Positions 25,501 to 37,500 of a stretch of 64,000 nucleotides of DNA are shown in pieces. The stretch lies in assembly GCA_024449915.1 (NCBI GenBank), contig JAMZAV010001710.1:62001-126000 (forward strand). The letters are read 5' to 3'. The first letter of the stretch is position 1. Every line of letters starts with the position of its first letter. The notes below the pieces were generated by a model that was given only the letters and a program-made list of their open reading frames with translations, had not been told where the DNA came from and made no database searches. A program made the translations under genes and the position numbers. Source of the DNA: Sweltsa coloradensis (Eukaryota > Arthropoda > Insecta > Plecoptera > Chloroperlidae).

Positions 25501-28500
25501 GGTTTTTTGTAAGTTTTTTGTTTGCGTTTTTTGCGTTTGTTTGCACTTTTCCTTTGCAAGTGCTTTTTGAATGCATTGTAGGTGATTGTTGTCAAGTTTC
25601 TATTGTTATACTTGTTAATTGGTATTATAAACCTCAAAAAACTCATATTAAAACCTTTGTTTCTGTGGATTCTGACTAACTTTTTCAACTTTTTCTTTAA
25701 AAAGGTACTTCAACACCATAATCTTAATGTCCATGTGAAATATGAACGTTGTAGCCCCACCCGTTTGGTCAGAATCGGCCCGAATGTGACGAAAATATTG
25801 CACTAAAAATCGAAAAAAATCGTAAAAGTACGATATTCATGAGAAATATTTCTTCGATTGTACCCAAAAACAATACACCTCTAAGTTCAGAGAAAACGAA
25901 GGTCCCCTCAAATTTTCATCAAGATCGCATATGCCGTTTGCCCGGAAATAATTAAAATAAAAAAAATAAAAAAATTAAATTAAAAATTAATTAAATTAAT
26001 TAAAAATATTGTATTTCTTCAGGTCACTGTTAGTCTGTTATGTTGTTATTAATTTGTTCATCCGAAAATATTTATTGAACGTAAGAATGTTTTGTATTGT
26101 TATTGGTTGTAGTAAAATTGCTCACGATGTTTTTCGGAGTTTCTATTCTAATTCTATTCTATGGAGTTTTTTATAAAACTGTTTTATATGAATGAATATT
26201 ATTTTGTACAATAAGCCTGAGGCTATATTTTATAAGTCGTCGCTTGTTTCTATAGCTAAGCAAGGAATGATAAATTTAAAATAAAAAATGGATTGTTCAA
26301 TTTACTAATGGTGTCCAATGTACATTTATTTGCAAAGCTTGATTGATCGGTTATCTGACTGTGAAACTAAACTTATCGCCAGCCGTCAATCATTGCTCAA
26401 ATTGTCACACTCTTTTTGAGTGATTTTGTCGTTCTTTATTTTGAGTGATGTATTACTCATCATAATAGCCGAGATGTAATGTTGTCCTGTAAATACTGAT
26501 GTGTAATGACTTGAATCCGTATTTCACAATCGCGACTTGTAAAAGTGAGAGGCAGAGAAAGAAGTCTCAAGCCGGCGGCCTGTCAAGAACACGCTCGCTC
26601 GTGGAGGGAAACACGTCATTGCAATCGTTTTGACATCTAGTGCAGGGTTGCCACCAAGAAAAAATAAAAATCCTGTTTGAGCAGATCAAAAATCCTTAGA
26701 AATCCTTAAATAAAACACCCAAATCCTTAAAAATCCATAAAATGCCTAAATGTACCAATTTCGATACGATATCGATATATCATAATGTAAATGTTGTAAA
26801 AAAATTGAATATATAATTTTTTATAGAGTAGGTAGGCCTATTTTTAATAAATAAATTTTTAAAAAATGTATAAAGAGTCTACCCACTCAGTTATATAACT
26901 GATTTTCAGTGGGGGACAGTAAATCAAAGCGACCAAGCCAACCTGTAGGCCCCGAATCAATCGGGAAAAAAAATGATTCGAGGCCAAATAGGGTTGATAG
27001 AATGATAAGGTATCACCATAAATGCATATTTTTACGATCTCACAACCGCGTTTTATGACCCGGCACCTCCACCATATGCACCAGCCAGGTTAATTTAATT
27101 TAGACTACCTACCCGGCACCTCCACCAAAATTCCGAAATTTTGCATTTTTGGTGTAAATTTTGATATTTATACATCGAAAATATTCCCACTTATCAATAT
27201 CGCATTGAAATATAGATTTTTTGACCAGCCCTAGTTAAAAACGGCGTAAAACGTAATTTTTTTTTTTTTTTTTTTTTTTTAAATCCGTAAATTGGACTAA
27301 AAATCCGTGTATCCGTTTTGCACCCTCAAAATCCGTTAAAACGGACAAAATCCGTAAAAACGGCAACCCTGATCTAGTGTCTTGTCAAGGTCACATTAGG
27401 TGTACGCTGAATGGGGAGGGGATCGCTCATGGATAAAGCTATCATCTAATACTAACTTGTTATCATGATTATAAAGTGAGTAAAATATTACATCTGCTGG
27501 CACTCTTTCTCCATATTTTCTGACGTTTTATCACCACCAGTGATAAGATCGTGTGCCTCAGATACGTTAATATGTGTGGTCTTGACTCAAGCTTGACATT
27601 CTTTTCTTGTATGTATCTGTGGAGAATACAATATTCTTGCTAGTAAGACTACGAGCGGTCGCCGCTCGATATCGCGGCGTTGCCCCGCACACTCGCAGGG
27701 AGCTGAGCCGGCAGTCGGACATGGTGTTGCCTCGACGAGGTCTCCGCAGAGACTGCGCTCTGGCGAGAGTTGTTGGCACTGATATATACGGAATATCGTT
27801 AAGTAGGGATACACAGTACCTTCCGCAAATTTTGATACAGACGTTATAGTGACATATTTTTATTATTTGTGCCAAATAAGGTCATAACTTCCAAGAAGAA
27901 TACAAATTTGTATCAATAGACTGAGGTTACTATTATGAGTATGACTAATCAGAGTTGGTAAGGTAGTGCCAAAAATAGATAACGATTTTTACGTTTTTAC
28001 ACTCGCCCGCGGGGCCGCGACCCGGCACCTCCACCAAAATCCCCCCCCCCCAAAAAAATACTCGAGTTCGAGTCTCAATTCCAAATACCCGACACGACTT
28101 GAAATTTCGGGTACTCGCACACCCCTAATTAATATTAATATTAATGAAACCTGCTTATACGTAGTAATCTCTTTCTTAAATTGTGCTGGCCACTGGGGCT
28201 CATTCTGTTGAGGCTCAGGGCCGAAGGGACATGGGTTCAAATCCTACTTTAGGCATTAATTTTAGTAAAATGTTCTTCCTATTCCTTTATTACCAGTTAG
28301 TAGTTACCATGGCAATTGTCATCTTAAAATCTCAAATTGTATTAATAGGGATGCACATCGATGCTTTTTTCATTATCGATTATCAAAATGGTAATTTCAT
28401 TATTGAATCGATATTATCAATAATGTCGATATCACCAATAAAGCCTGTTCCGATCTGTAAGTGGAACCACAAGTGTGGCAATTACTAAGTAGTGATGACA

Positions 28501-31500
28501 TCCAGTCCAAAAAGTCCGAACCGGTTTCTCCGCCATGGCCGGTTAACCGGTTCTAAAAAACGGTAAAAAAACGAATTTAATTTTTATTTAATTTTTAATT
28601 TTTTAAGTTACAATTTACAATCAGCAGGTCAAAAAGTGCCCTTAAAAAGCATTCTTCAAAGTTCATACAATGCACGCGTCCTTGAACAACCCATAGCCTA
28701 TTATGCAATCTGGAGTGGGATGGGCCTAGCATAGCTGAATAACTTCACAATCTGTGAGAAAAGAAGGTGATGTTACGTAGTTACGTACAAAAAAGAAATA
28801 AACAATTTGAATTTAAATCAATTACTTATTACAAATTTTTAACATCACTTTGTAAAAAAAAAAAAAAAATTGGAACCGGTTTGAAAAGTTGGAACCGGTT
28901 CCCGGGTACCCGATGTCATCACTAGTGGCAAGTGCAAGTCAAAACAAAACAATCATGTTCCGTTAACTGCCTGGCTGTCTTCGATATCATGTGTTTGGCT
29001 TCCGTTATCGACTGATAGCTCAATTCCAAACAGAAATCTCGAGTGTCATGGCAAAACGTGAGATAATCTCCGTGAGTTTAGTTCGTGCCACTATTATCGA
29101 AATAATATCTTTTATTGATCATTGATCGATAATATCGATTATTGTATGCATTCCTAGTATTAATAGCATTTAAAGTTTAAACACAATAACTCAAAACACA
29201 ACTACCAACCTATCTGTACCTTCCGCAAGTTTACATTCCAATTCCTGCACCATTCTTTTACCACACCGTTCTACTCGTATAGGACCTCGTCTACAGTTGC
29301 CATCCCCGAGCTATTCACAACAGTGAGTATACTTAGGCTCTAATTGTTTTTTTCAGGTTCATCAAAATTTTGGAGAAGCACAAAAAGTTGTTGCGGAATT
29401 ATTCCCAGAACATTGATACCCTAGAGCAGGTGGCTGGAATCCAGAATGTGGTTGAATGCCATGGTGAGTACTGACTGGTATGGATACATACTATCAGTTA
29501 GTTAGGGCATCTCTACCGCACACCTTGTGTGTAGTGGATAATGTTATTTGCAGAGAAACCCCTATGAACTATCTGTCTTGGTAACCATAGGCCTAATACT
29601 AGTAACAAACTTTAAACTGCCTAGGTCCCTACCTTAACACTAAGTTTTAAATTACGGTACACTACTAGTACCTAACTCATTGGAGGTTAATGATTAGTGA
29701 AATGACAGTTATCAAGAAAAATTAAAATTAAATTCTAGAATGCAACAGCTTACCTGAAATGGAACTGTGACAACTGACAATCTTGAAGATTGGTAGGTGG
29801 GCCTACATAAAAATAACAATACTACATATGTCTAGAGGGTTTCGGCATAGGTTTGTGTAGTAACCACAAAATGTGTGTGTATTTAAAGAATGAAGAATAT
29901 ACTGTATTTATGCGAGTATAGGCCTCGGGTATATTTGAAATTGTCAATCTTCTTCTGTTTTGGGGAATGGTCGTGGGGCTCGAAGCCTCTCCCCTGGTAG
30001 TTTTAGTGCCTGGTGCGGAGCACCTATAACTAAAAATCTGATGTGTGCCAGAGTTGGGCGAAAGAGTTCGGCGGCTGTGTAGAGTTGAAGATCACATAAA
30101 TATGTACACAAATCAATAGTAGCTAGCACATTTCTGTAATATAAACACCTAAAATTAGTTCAGTGTTTTGGGAATTTTGTTGTTATGTTGATAATTATTA
30201 TAATTTGTGTCGAGTTCTGTTGTTGATCATGAGGTCGATGAACAAACATCACCTATCAATGTAAATACTAACTAGGATAACGCTTAAGTCCCACCGCGTT
30301 GTTGGATGAGCGTAATTGGTGCATTGAGCTGCCATGTGTTATGTGGATTTTCTGTTGTTCTGTGGAAAAATCATTACTAAGTTGAATTTTTTTTAAATTA
30401 AATTAAACTAAATAAAAAATTAACTTCAATTTTTTAATTTTTTAAAATTAATTGTAATTGTAAAAAAAAAAACGTAAAATTGCGATTTTCTATAAGAAAT
30501 AATTTCTCGATTGCGCTCAAATTTGACACTTATCTATTAATTCATAAAATAAGGGTTCTGTGAAAAAATCATTACAATCGGATAAAGGGCCATTCACAAC
30601 CAACTTAGTAGCTAACTTAGCCTCTAACTTAAAGGTTTGTCTTATGGAAAACAACACGTCTGTTCATGACCAAACTTAGCCTTTAACTTACACTTATCAG
30701 CAACCAAAAGTTTGCAAACTCCAAGGTTTTACTTAGCAGCTAACTTAACATTAAGCTTTTAACCAATCAGAGAGAGACTCGAGCCGACAATTTCCGGTCA
30801 TATCCGATTGAAAACGTAAACAAACAGCAAAAATGGATCCCAAGGAACATCAGCTATTGTTCGATGAAAAGCTATTGAACGAATTCATGAAAAGGCCACT
30901 GCTATATGTAAAATCTTCGTCTTTATACAAAGATAAGAATATAAAAGAAAACATGTGGCTATCGATTGGGGCAGAAATGTCAACTGACCGTCAGTATTAT
31001 TAACGTTTATTGCGGCACTAGGCCTAGCCCCCAGCTAGGGCTAGGCCATGTGAGGTTATGTAGGGCTTACGTCACGTTGTCTTAAATAAATACATTTATT
31101 ATTTTTTTTACCATCAATTATTGTTTATAAACTGTACAGTGTATAGTCAATCAATTCTATAATGCTCCCTAAAGGCCATAGAGAAATGGCTAGGCTAGGC
31201 CTACTTACTGAATGCTGAATGTTATTGTATGTCAAGCATTGGCACGATAAAAGTAAACACTGCAAATCTGTGTTGGATATTTAAAACATCCCGACATTAT
31301 CTAGGAGGCAGTTGGCTGTAAAGTTAGCGGCCTAAATATCAATCATGAACAGCCACCTAAAGTTAGAGGCTAAGTTAGCTGCTAAGTTAGAGGCCTAAGT
31401 TGGTTATGAATGAGCCTTAAAGCATGTAGGTGTTACAAGTCAAAAAATTGTAAAAAAAAAAAAGAAAAAACCCGTAAAATTTTGATTTTTATGATAAATA

Positions 31501-34500
31501 TTTTTTCAATTGCGCTCAAATTTCACACGAATATCTTAATTCATAAAATAAAGGTTCTGAGCAAAAATCATTAAAATCGGATAAAGCATGTAGGTGTTAT
31601 AAGTCGAAGAATTTTATTAAAAATAAAAAAAATCGTAAAATTGCGATTTTCATGAGAAATATTTTTCCGATTGCGCTAAAAAACGTGGCAGTTCTAAGTT
31701 CAGAGATTTCGAAGGCCTCCAGAAAATTTCATCTCAATTGGAGTATCGGTTTAGCCGGAATCGTGTGGACAAACAGACAAAAATACAAAAAAAACAAAAC
31801 ATTCCGGATTTTTTTCTCCAGTGTAGTGAAATGGAATCTTCGCTACGCTCATCCAAATACATATATACTTAGAGCTATGGAAAAAAAATAGCATTTATAT
31901 TCTGAATATTTAGCATTCATTTTTCCAAATTTAGCATTTTGTAGCATTAATTTTCTTTTTTCCACCAAAACCCCAAATGTGGGGAGTTTCTTGTATGTTC
32001 AATGGGGAATGAATTCAAATTATGTTTTATAGGAACATTTCAATTCAATGTAGTCACTTTAAACGTTAGAATACAATGCTAAACCAATTCTCAATTGGTA
32101 TAGGTAAACCTTATTTTTAGTAAATTTAGCATTTTGTAGCGTTTTTAAGAATTTATACTCTCTGATTAAGCATCAATAACCTAGAGCGCTAAATTTTCAT
32201 GCCTCTACATATACTGTATAGTTTTGAAGAGTGTGTTTTATCTTTTATTAACTTGCTGTGTTCTTGCGACAGGTTCGTTTGCCACGGCATCTTGTACCAG
32301 GTGTAAACACAAAGTCTCCGCCGATGACATCCGAGAGGACATCTTCGCTCAGAGGATTCCGCTCTGCCCAGTTTGTCACGACTCGACCGAGGCCACGTCG
32401 TCGATGAACAGTTTCGATCAGACCCGGGAATACTACAAGGTAGCTTGCTCGGATCTGCTCTATTTGCTATTTCACTCGTTGCTTCTTCTTCCAAATAAAA
32501 ATTAGTCAACTTTGGTGGCGTGTGGTGCATCTCGAGGGTAAAAATTAGTGATGACATCGGGTAGTAAATATTGGAGTCGACTCCGGAGCCTTTGGAACCG
32601 GGTAGGAGTCGACTCCCTGATCCGCAATCAAAAAAAAAAAAAAAATTTTTTGATTTTGTGGGAAAAGTTATTTTTAGCCACTACTCTAGTTGCACAACGC
32701 TGTCCGGCCGTTCCCCCCCCCCCACCCTCGATGGGCACTGTTAACTTTAAGTTTTGTGCCTAAAATCTCAATATAACTAACTCCACCCGCTAGCTTGCTT
32801 GTCTCTTGCCGGCCAAGACTCTCGCTGATGTTTTATGTTACGTTTTGAGAAAAGATAACGACTAACGAGACAACAAGTGCAATCTCATTCAATTTATCAT
32901 TAAAAATTATAAAAAAAAAAAAAAATTTTTTTTTTTTTTGGTCGACTCCTTGAAAATGGAGTCGACTCCGATAGGAGTCGGGTAGGAGTCGGGTACCCGA
33001 GTACCCGATGTCATCCCTAGTAAAAATCATGTTAACACATGATAGAGTATCTGTACAAGAAGTAGATTTGGTAAAGCCTCATTAATTCAAATTTATTTGA
33101 TTGGAGTGGCATCATTGTCTATTGCCACTTCCATCTCTGCATTGGGTGCAAATCTTAATAAATTGCCATCCATGCATTAACAAAGTAATTATCTGCCTAC
33201 ATATCAATTACTTAAATATTAAATTCACCTCCGGGTATTGTTTTGTGAAACTAAAATGTATGTACATTGATTGACACCATAACAGTTCTGCTTGTCAAGA
33301 GAAATGAGACCAATAATCTGAATTGCAACTTGCATCAAGCCAGAAATTCTACTCGCGCGGGCAAGTCAGGGGTTTGGGAGGCATTAATTTTTTTGCCGTT
33401 AGTGGTTTGTGAACGACTGAATCTCTGAGAGCACATTTAAATATGTTTTTCTTTTAAGTCTGACAGTGATAGGCCTGCCTAATTTAAGGCATCCTCTGTA
33501 ATTTAGACAGTTTTTATGATTTGTTGGATTTTTTTTGGGGTGATAGTGAAAAAGTTCTTACTTGAGTATGTAAAGTTAAGTTAAGATGTGGATTATGTAA
33601 GTTGATGAAAAGTAAGTTACTCGCAAGTCGCAACCTATCAAAAGTCACTTGCAACTTGCGAGCCAGCGAGTCGAATACGGAGCATTGCTAAAGCCCGCTG
33701 TCTCGTGTGAACGCAGGATCTGGTGTCCCGGGGCGTGATGAAGCCGGACATCGTCTTCTTCGGCGAGGGTCTGCCCGACTTGTTCCACGACTCGATGGCT
33801 CAGGACAAGAACGAAGTCGACCTCTTAATCGTCATCGGCAGCTCGCTCAAAGTGCGGCCGGTCGCCCTCATACCCAGTGAGTACACGCGTTTATTATATT
33901 GACTGGAGTGAAGTAATTTCATTCTACTGTATCAGTCTTGGGAAAGAACAAGTTCCTTTTAGGGAACTTTTGTATCAACGCGATCCTTTTCCAACGTAAG
34001 GAACTTGTAACAACATTGCTATTTTGTTGGAACTGGGAACAAAGCCGACATTTGTAGAAAAGTTCCTAATGCTGTTGTAATCACGCCAAATTCATGAGTA
34101 AAGATACAAATTACGAGTACAATACACGATTTTCATAATCAACTGTGCCCTATTATAGATGTCCTACTACAGTGCCCAGCTATATTGCGCGCAAAGCATT
34201 ACGAGAATCAGGAGTTTAACATGCCAGCTGCTGCCATATGCTTGGATCATCTGAAATCGACACCCGAGTCGGGTGTGTGCCGGACTGTGGCAGAGTGTGG
34301 AAAGACGCAGTCTGCCTCACACCCAAGCATATGGCAGCCACGATCATGAAAATTGTCAATTGCATCTCTACTTTACACTTAACTGTCTGAATGTTACAAT
34401 TTTGAAATAAGTCTGTTCTGTTCTTTCAAGAATGGACAGTAGGCCTACCCATTTAGATTTTTCCTGGAAATTTTCCAAGAAGTTTATAAATGGGTAACTT

Positions 34501-37500
34501 TTGAAGTAGTGTAAAGAAAGGCACTAAGTTCCTTTTTGAAAGGAACAAAATCTTAAGGCTTGCTTAGTTTATTTTTTTTTTCAAAGTAACTCAACTTTTT
34601 GAAGTTCCTTATTTTGGGCATCTTACTTGCCCAAGACTGTACTGTCGCCCGCTTGTGTCTCGCCTTCTAAGTCTAACTGTTCTTTTACCTTGTTTAGGTT
34701 CCATCCCTCCGAACGTTCCACAGATTCTTATCAACAGAGAACCGCTGCCTCATCTTAACTTCGACGTGGAGTTGCTCGGAGATAGCGACATCATCATCAA
34801 CCAGATCTGCCACATGTACGTAGTTTGTACAATAACTTCTCCACGCTCAATATTGCAGTTTTGACTTGAGCTTTTACATCCCAGAAAAAAAATGATATAA
34901 TTATTCAAGTCATGTAGGGAAGTTTCCAAAGAACGGATATAAATTTGATTTGATGTTTTGCCAAAATCAAATTGATTCTGATATTTTGGTAGGTACCAAA
35001 CATTGGCCGGTAGGTCTACTTACAGGTCCAAATATGTTCTACAAAATATATAAATATATTCCTGCTATGTATTCATTAAAAGTTTACTTGTAACCCCACT
35101 TCTTATTGTTTTTAAGTATGATTTTTCATCTTTTGTTTAATGTGCAGTGCACATGGGGTTAGCTTTACTCTAACCACCATTAGTGTGTTTTTGGCAGAAT
35201 ATTTTAGGCCCTATGTTATCTATAATTGAATATTACTATTAGTCTTATTTGTTTTTTATAAAATGTCAAAATGAATGTTGTATGATTCTAAATCTGGTTA
35301 CAATAATTGTTGTGTTTGTTCAGGCTTGGCGATGATTGGCGTGACGTCTGCTGGCGACCAACCCCCCTGAACGAAACATCGCGTCTCCTCTCCCCCACCA
35401 ACCCCTGGGAAGAAGACAGCCTTACACACACGCAGAACGTTGCGCATGTAAACCTTCCCGCCCCGAAAACACTCCACGAAAGTTACCGAGACGAGAAGAG
35501 CTTCTACCTGAACTCCGCCTCCGGCATGGAAGTCGACCGCGACTCTTCGCCCACCAAGAACTGCTTGAGTACCTTAATAGAGAACCAAAACACCGCGACG
35601 GAAAGTTACTACACCGAGAGCAGGGTTCACCTGACGGTAACAAAAGACGACTACCTTAGCGGCGGATCGGAGATGTCAATCGACAGCGGAACGGGGAGCC
35701 TGTGTAGTATATCCAAAGAGCGACACATGTCGATAGATTCGTCGACGAGGGATTCCGGTCTATGTGTCGACAGCCCAGATATGTTGGATTATCACACGGC
35801 TGAAATGCTGACTGCGTCGGATAGGACGTCGAAACTACACGAAGCATTTGTTGAAAATTCCAAACAGAACACCATCAAAGAGAAACTGGCAGACACATCC
35901 AAAGAGGTAACAACAATTTTTTTAAAATAATTTTTGGTACTTGTTCATTAACGGGACCCCCCTCAATTTTTTGTTAATTGGTCCCCCATCGTCGTTTTTT
36001 TTTACTTATTTCTGTTTACAATAAATAATTACAACTTGTGAGGAGTTGAATATGACTCTGACAGTGAACTTGACAAACACATTCAACGTGACTCAGGCGA
36101 GTACAGTCCATTGGAACGCGTAGGCCTACATGAGAGCAGTAGTCGCTAGTCGCCGTGCAGCTGACATTGATGTTCACGGACACCAAATGAACCTTCAAAA
36201 CCTTTAATGTCGCTATTTTAAACGAAAGTACTTTTCCATTGACAGTCCTTTATATTTAAAATAGCGACGTTAAAGGTTTTGTATGTGGAGTATGTTGGCG
36301 TAGGCCGTGTCACTCCTGGCGCAAAGTATGTAGCCGGAAAGAATGTTTTCGAGGCTTTGTTCAAAATAATTGTGTTTTCCTGACCTCCTGAAACTCAGAT
36401 GGAGTAGATGTAGTAGTTATGATTGTCTAATGAAATGTTTTTACTGAATTTTTACATTTTTTGGAGGGGGTCCCGTTAATGAACAAGTACCTAATTTTTT
36501 TCTTTTTTCTTTTGTGGAAACAAAATTAGGAAATTTAATTTTTCTATGATTTTGATAAATTGTGCCAAGTGTTTTCAGTAGCACAAAAGTTGTGAGATGG
36601 AAAGTATGTAGATGTAGCCTATGCAAGTTATGGAAGTACGTAATTATGTAGGCCTATGTATAATATCGTTAATAGGCTATGTAGTTATTGAAGTTTACAA
36701 CGGTATTAGGTATTATATATTTCATGTGTTGTACTACTACTTGTACTTGTACCGGTACTATGGTGGGTCGACCTGCGAAAAGCTTGGCTTGCAAAGCCCA
36801 ATTAGAAACCGGTTCATATTCGCCTAGAGAAAGTAACATTGTTTTCTCTGTTCAGGAGGCGTTGAAAACGACCGAGAAGATCGTACCTGGCACTTCGAAG
36901 AGCGAAACGCGGATGTCTGTCGACTCCATGGAACCTTGCGGCTCAAACAGGAGGATGTCGATAGACAGTGCGATCGACGACGGCACTGTCGTCACCAAAG
37001 AAAGATTGTCGGGCGGAAGGAGCGGCTGGCACTCCAAGTTAAAGGAGAGCCTAGCCACAAGATTGCCAGGTGAGTTCATGCTTAAAATATATCTGAGTCT
37101 GCGTACTGGTAAAAGTAATCTACTTAGCATTCGAAAAATCCGAAACCTGCTTTTGTTAAACTTACCACATTCAAATTAGAGTAGACCTACCTAGCAAAAT
37201 GTGATTTTCACTTTTCAGAAATCTCTTATTGTGCGTCGGTCTACCCACACACCCGAGCACATTGCGGCCAGTATGTTATTTACTCCCGATTCCCGTAATG
37301 TTTTGCGCGTGATATAAGTGGCGCTGGTGTTTTGTCTTCAGAAAGTGGCAAATAATTAGACCTGTATCAATTTCTTCTTCTTTTCATATGCCAACAATTG
37401 ACATTATTCATGTCATCATGTGTTTTCTAGTTAGCCAGTAGAGATAGGACTCCTGTTCGCTCCGATCCATGCCATTTGGCATTTTGTCGCGTTCAAGCTT

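Larger units (their letters stand above)
21399..28127. mobile_element. Large hAT-type element, 6729 bp, TSD attaatat
   Basis: Starts TAGGGATGTGCGAGTCC and ends GGGTACTCGCACACCCCTA, with matching 8-bp duplications attaatat at 21391-21398 and 28128-28135. Subterminal words GAGTCGAGTCGGAG (left) and GAGTTCGAGTC (right) are this copy's repeats. The interior contains GGATGAGCG copies B and C, a nested hAT element at 26643-27371, and a GACCCGGCACCTCCACCA block three times. No transposase recognised. The AT-rich duplication leaves a small chance that two different insertions are being joined. Confidence 0.78.
20663..29356 (+). other. SIRT1 intron 5 (8.7 kb, largely nested transposons)
   Basis: The longest intron. 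21399-28127 is one hAT insertion holding other elements, 28185-28290 a SINE-like copy, and 28347-29156 another hAT element with a nested one. The remaining parts (20663-21390 and 29165-29356) are plain intron. Open frames at 22427-22717 and 23825-24340 are not supported as genes. Confidence 0.8.
30271..31856 (+). mobile_element. GGATGAGCG-family element, copy D (interrupted)
   Basis: Starts ACTAGGATAACGCTTAAGTC with CCACCGCGTTGTTGGATGAG, ends TCGCTACGCTCATCCAA. Tandem units with ACAATCGGATAAAG and ATTGCGATTTT(C/T)ATGA match copies A and B. An 832-bp Harbinger-type insertion splits the block CGGATAAAGCATGTAGG. Confidence 0.78.
29464..32272 (+). other. SIRT1 intron 6 (2.8 kb)
   Basis: Contains GGATGAGCG copy D (30271-31856) interrupted by a Harbinger-type element (30586-31417), and a small hAT-like element (31870-32207). 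29464-30270 is otherwise plain. Confidence 0.8.
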
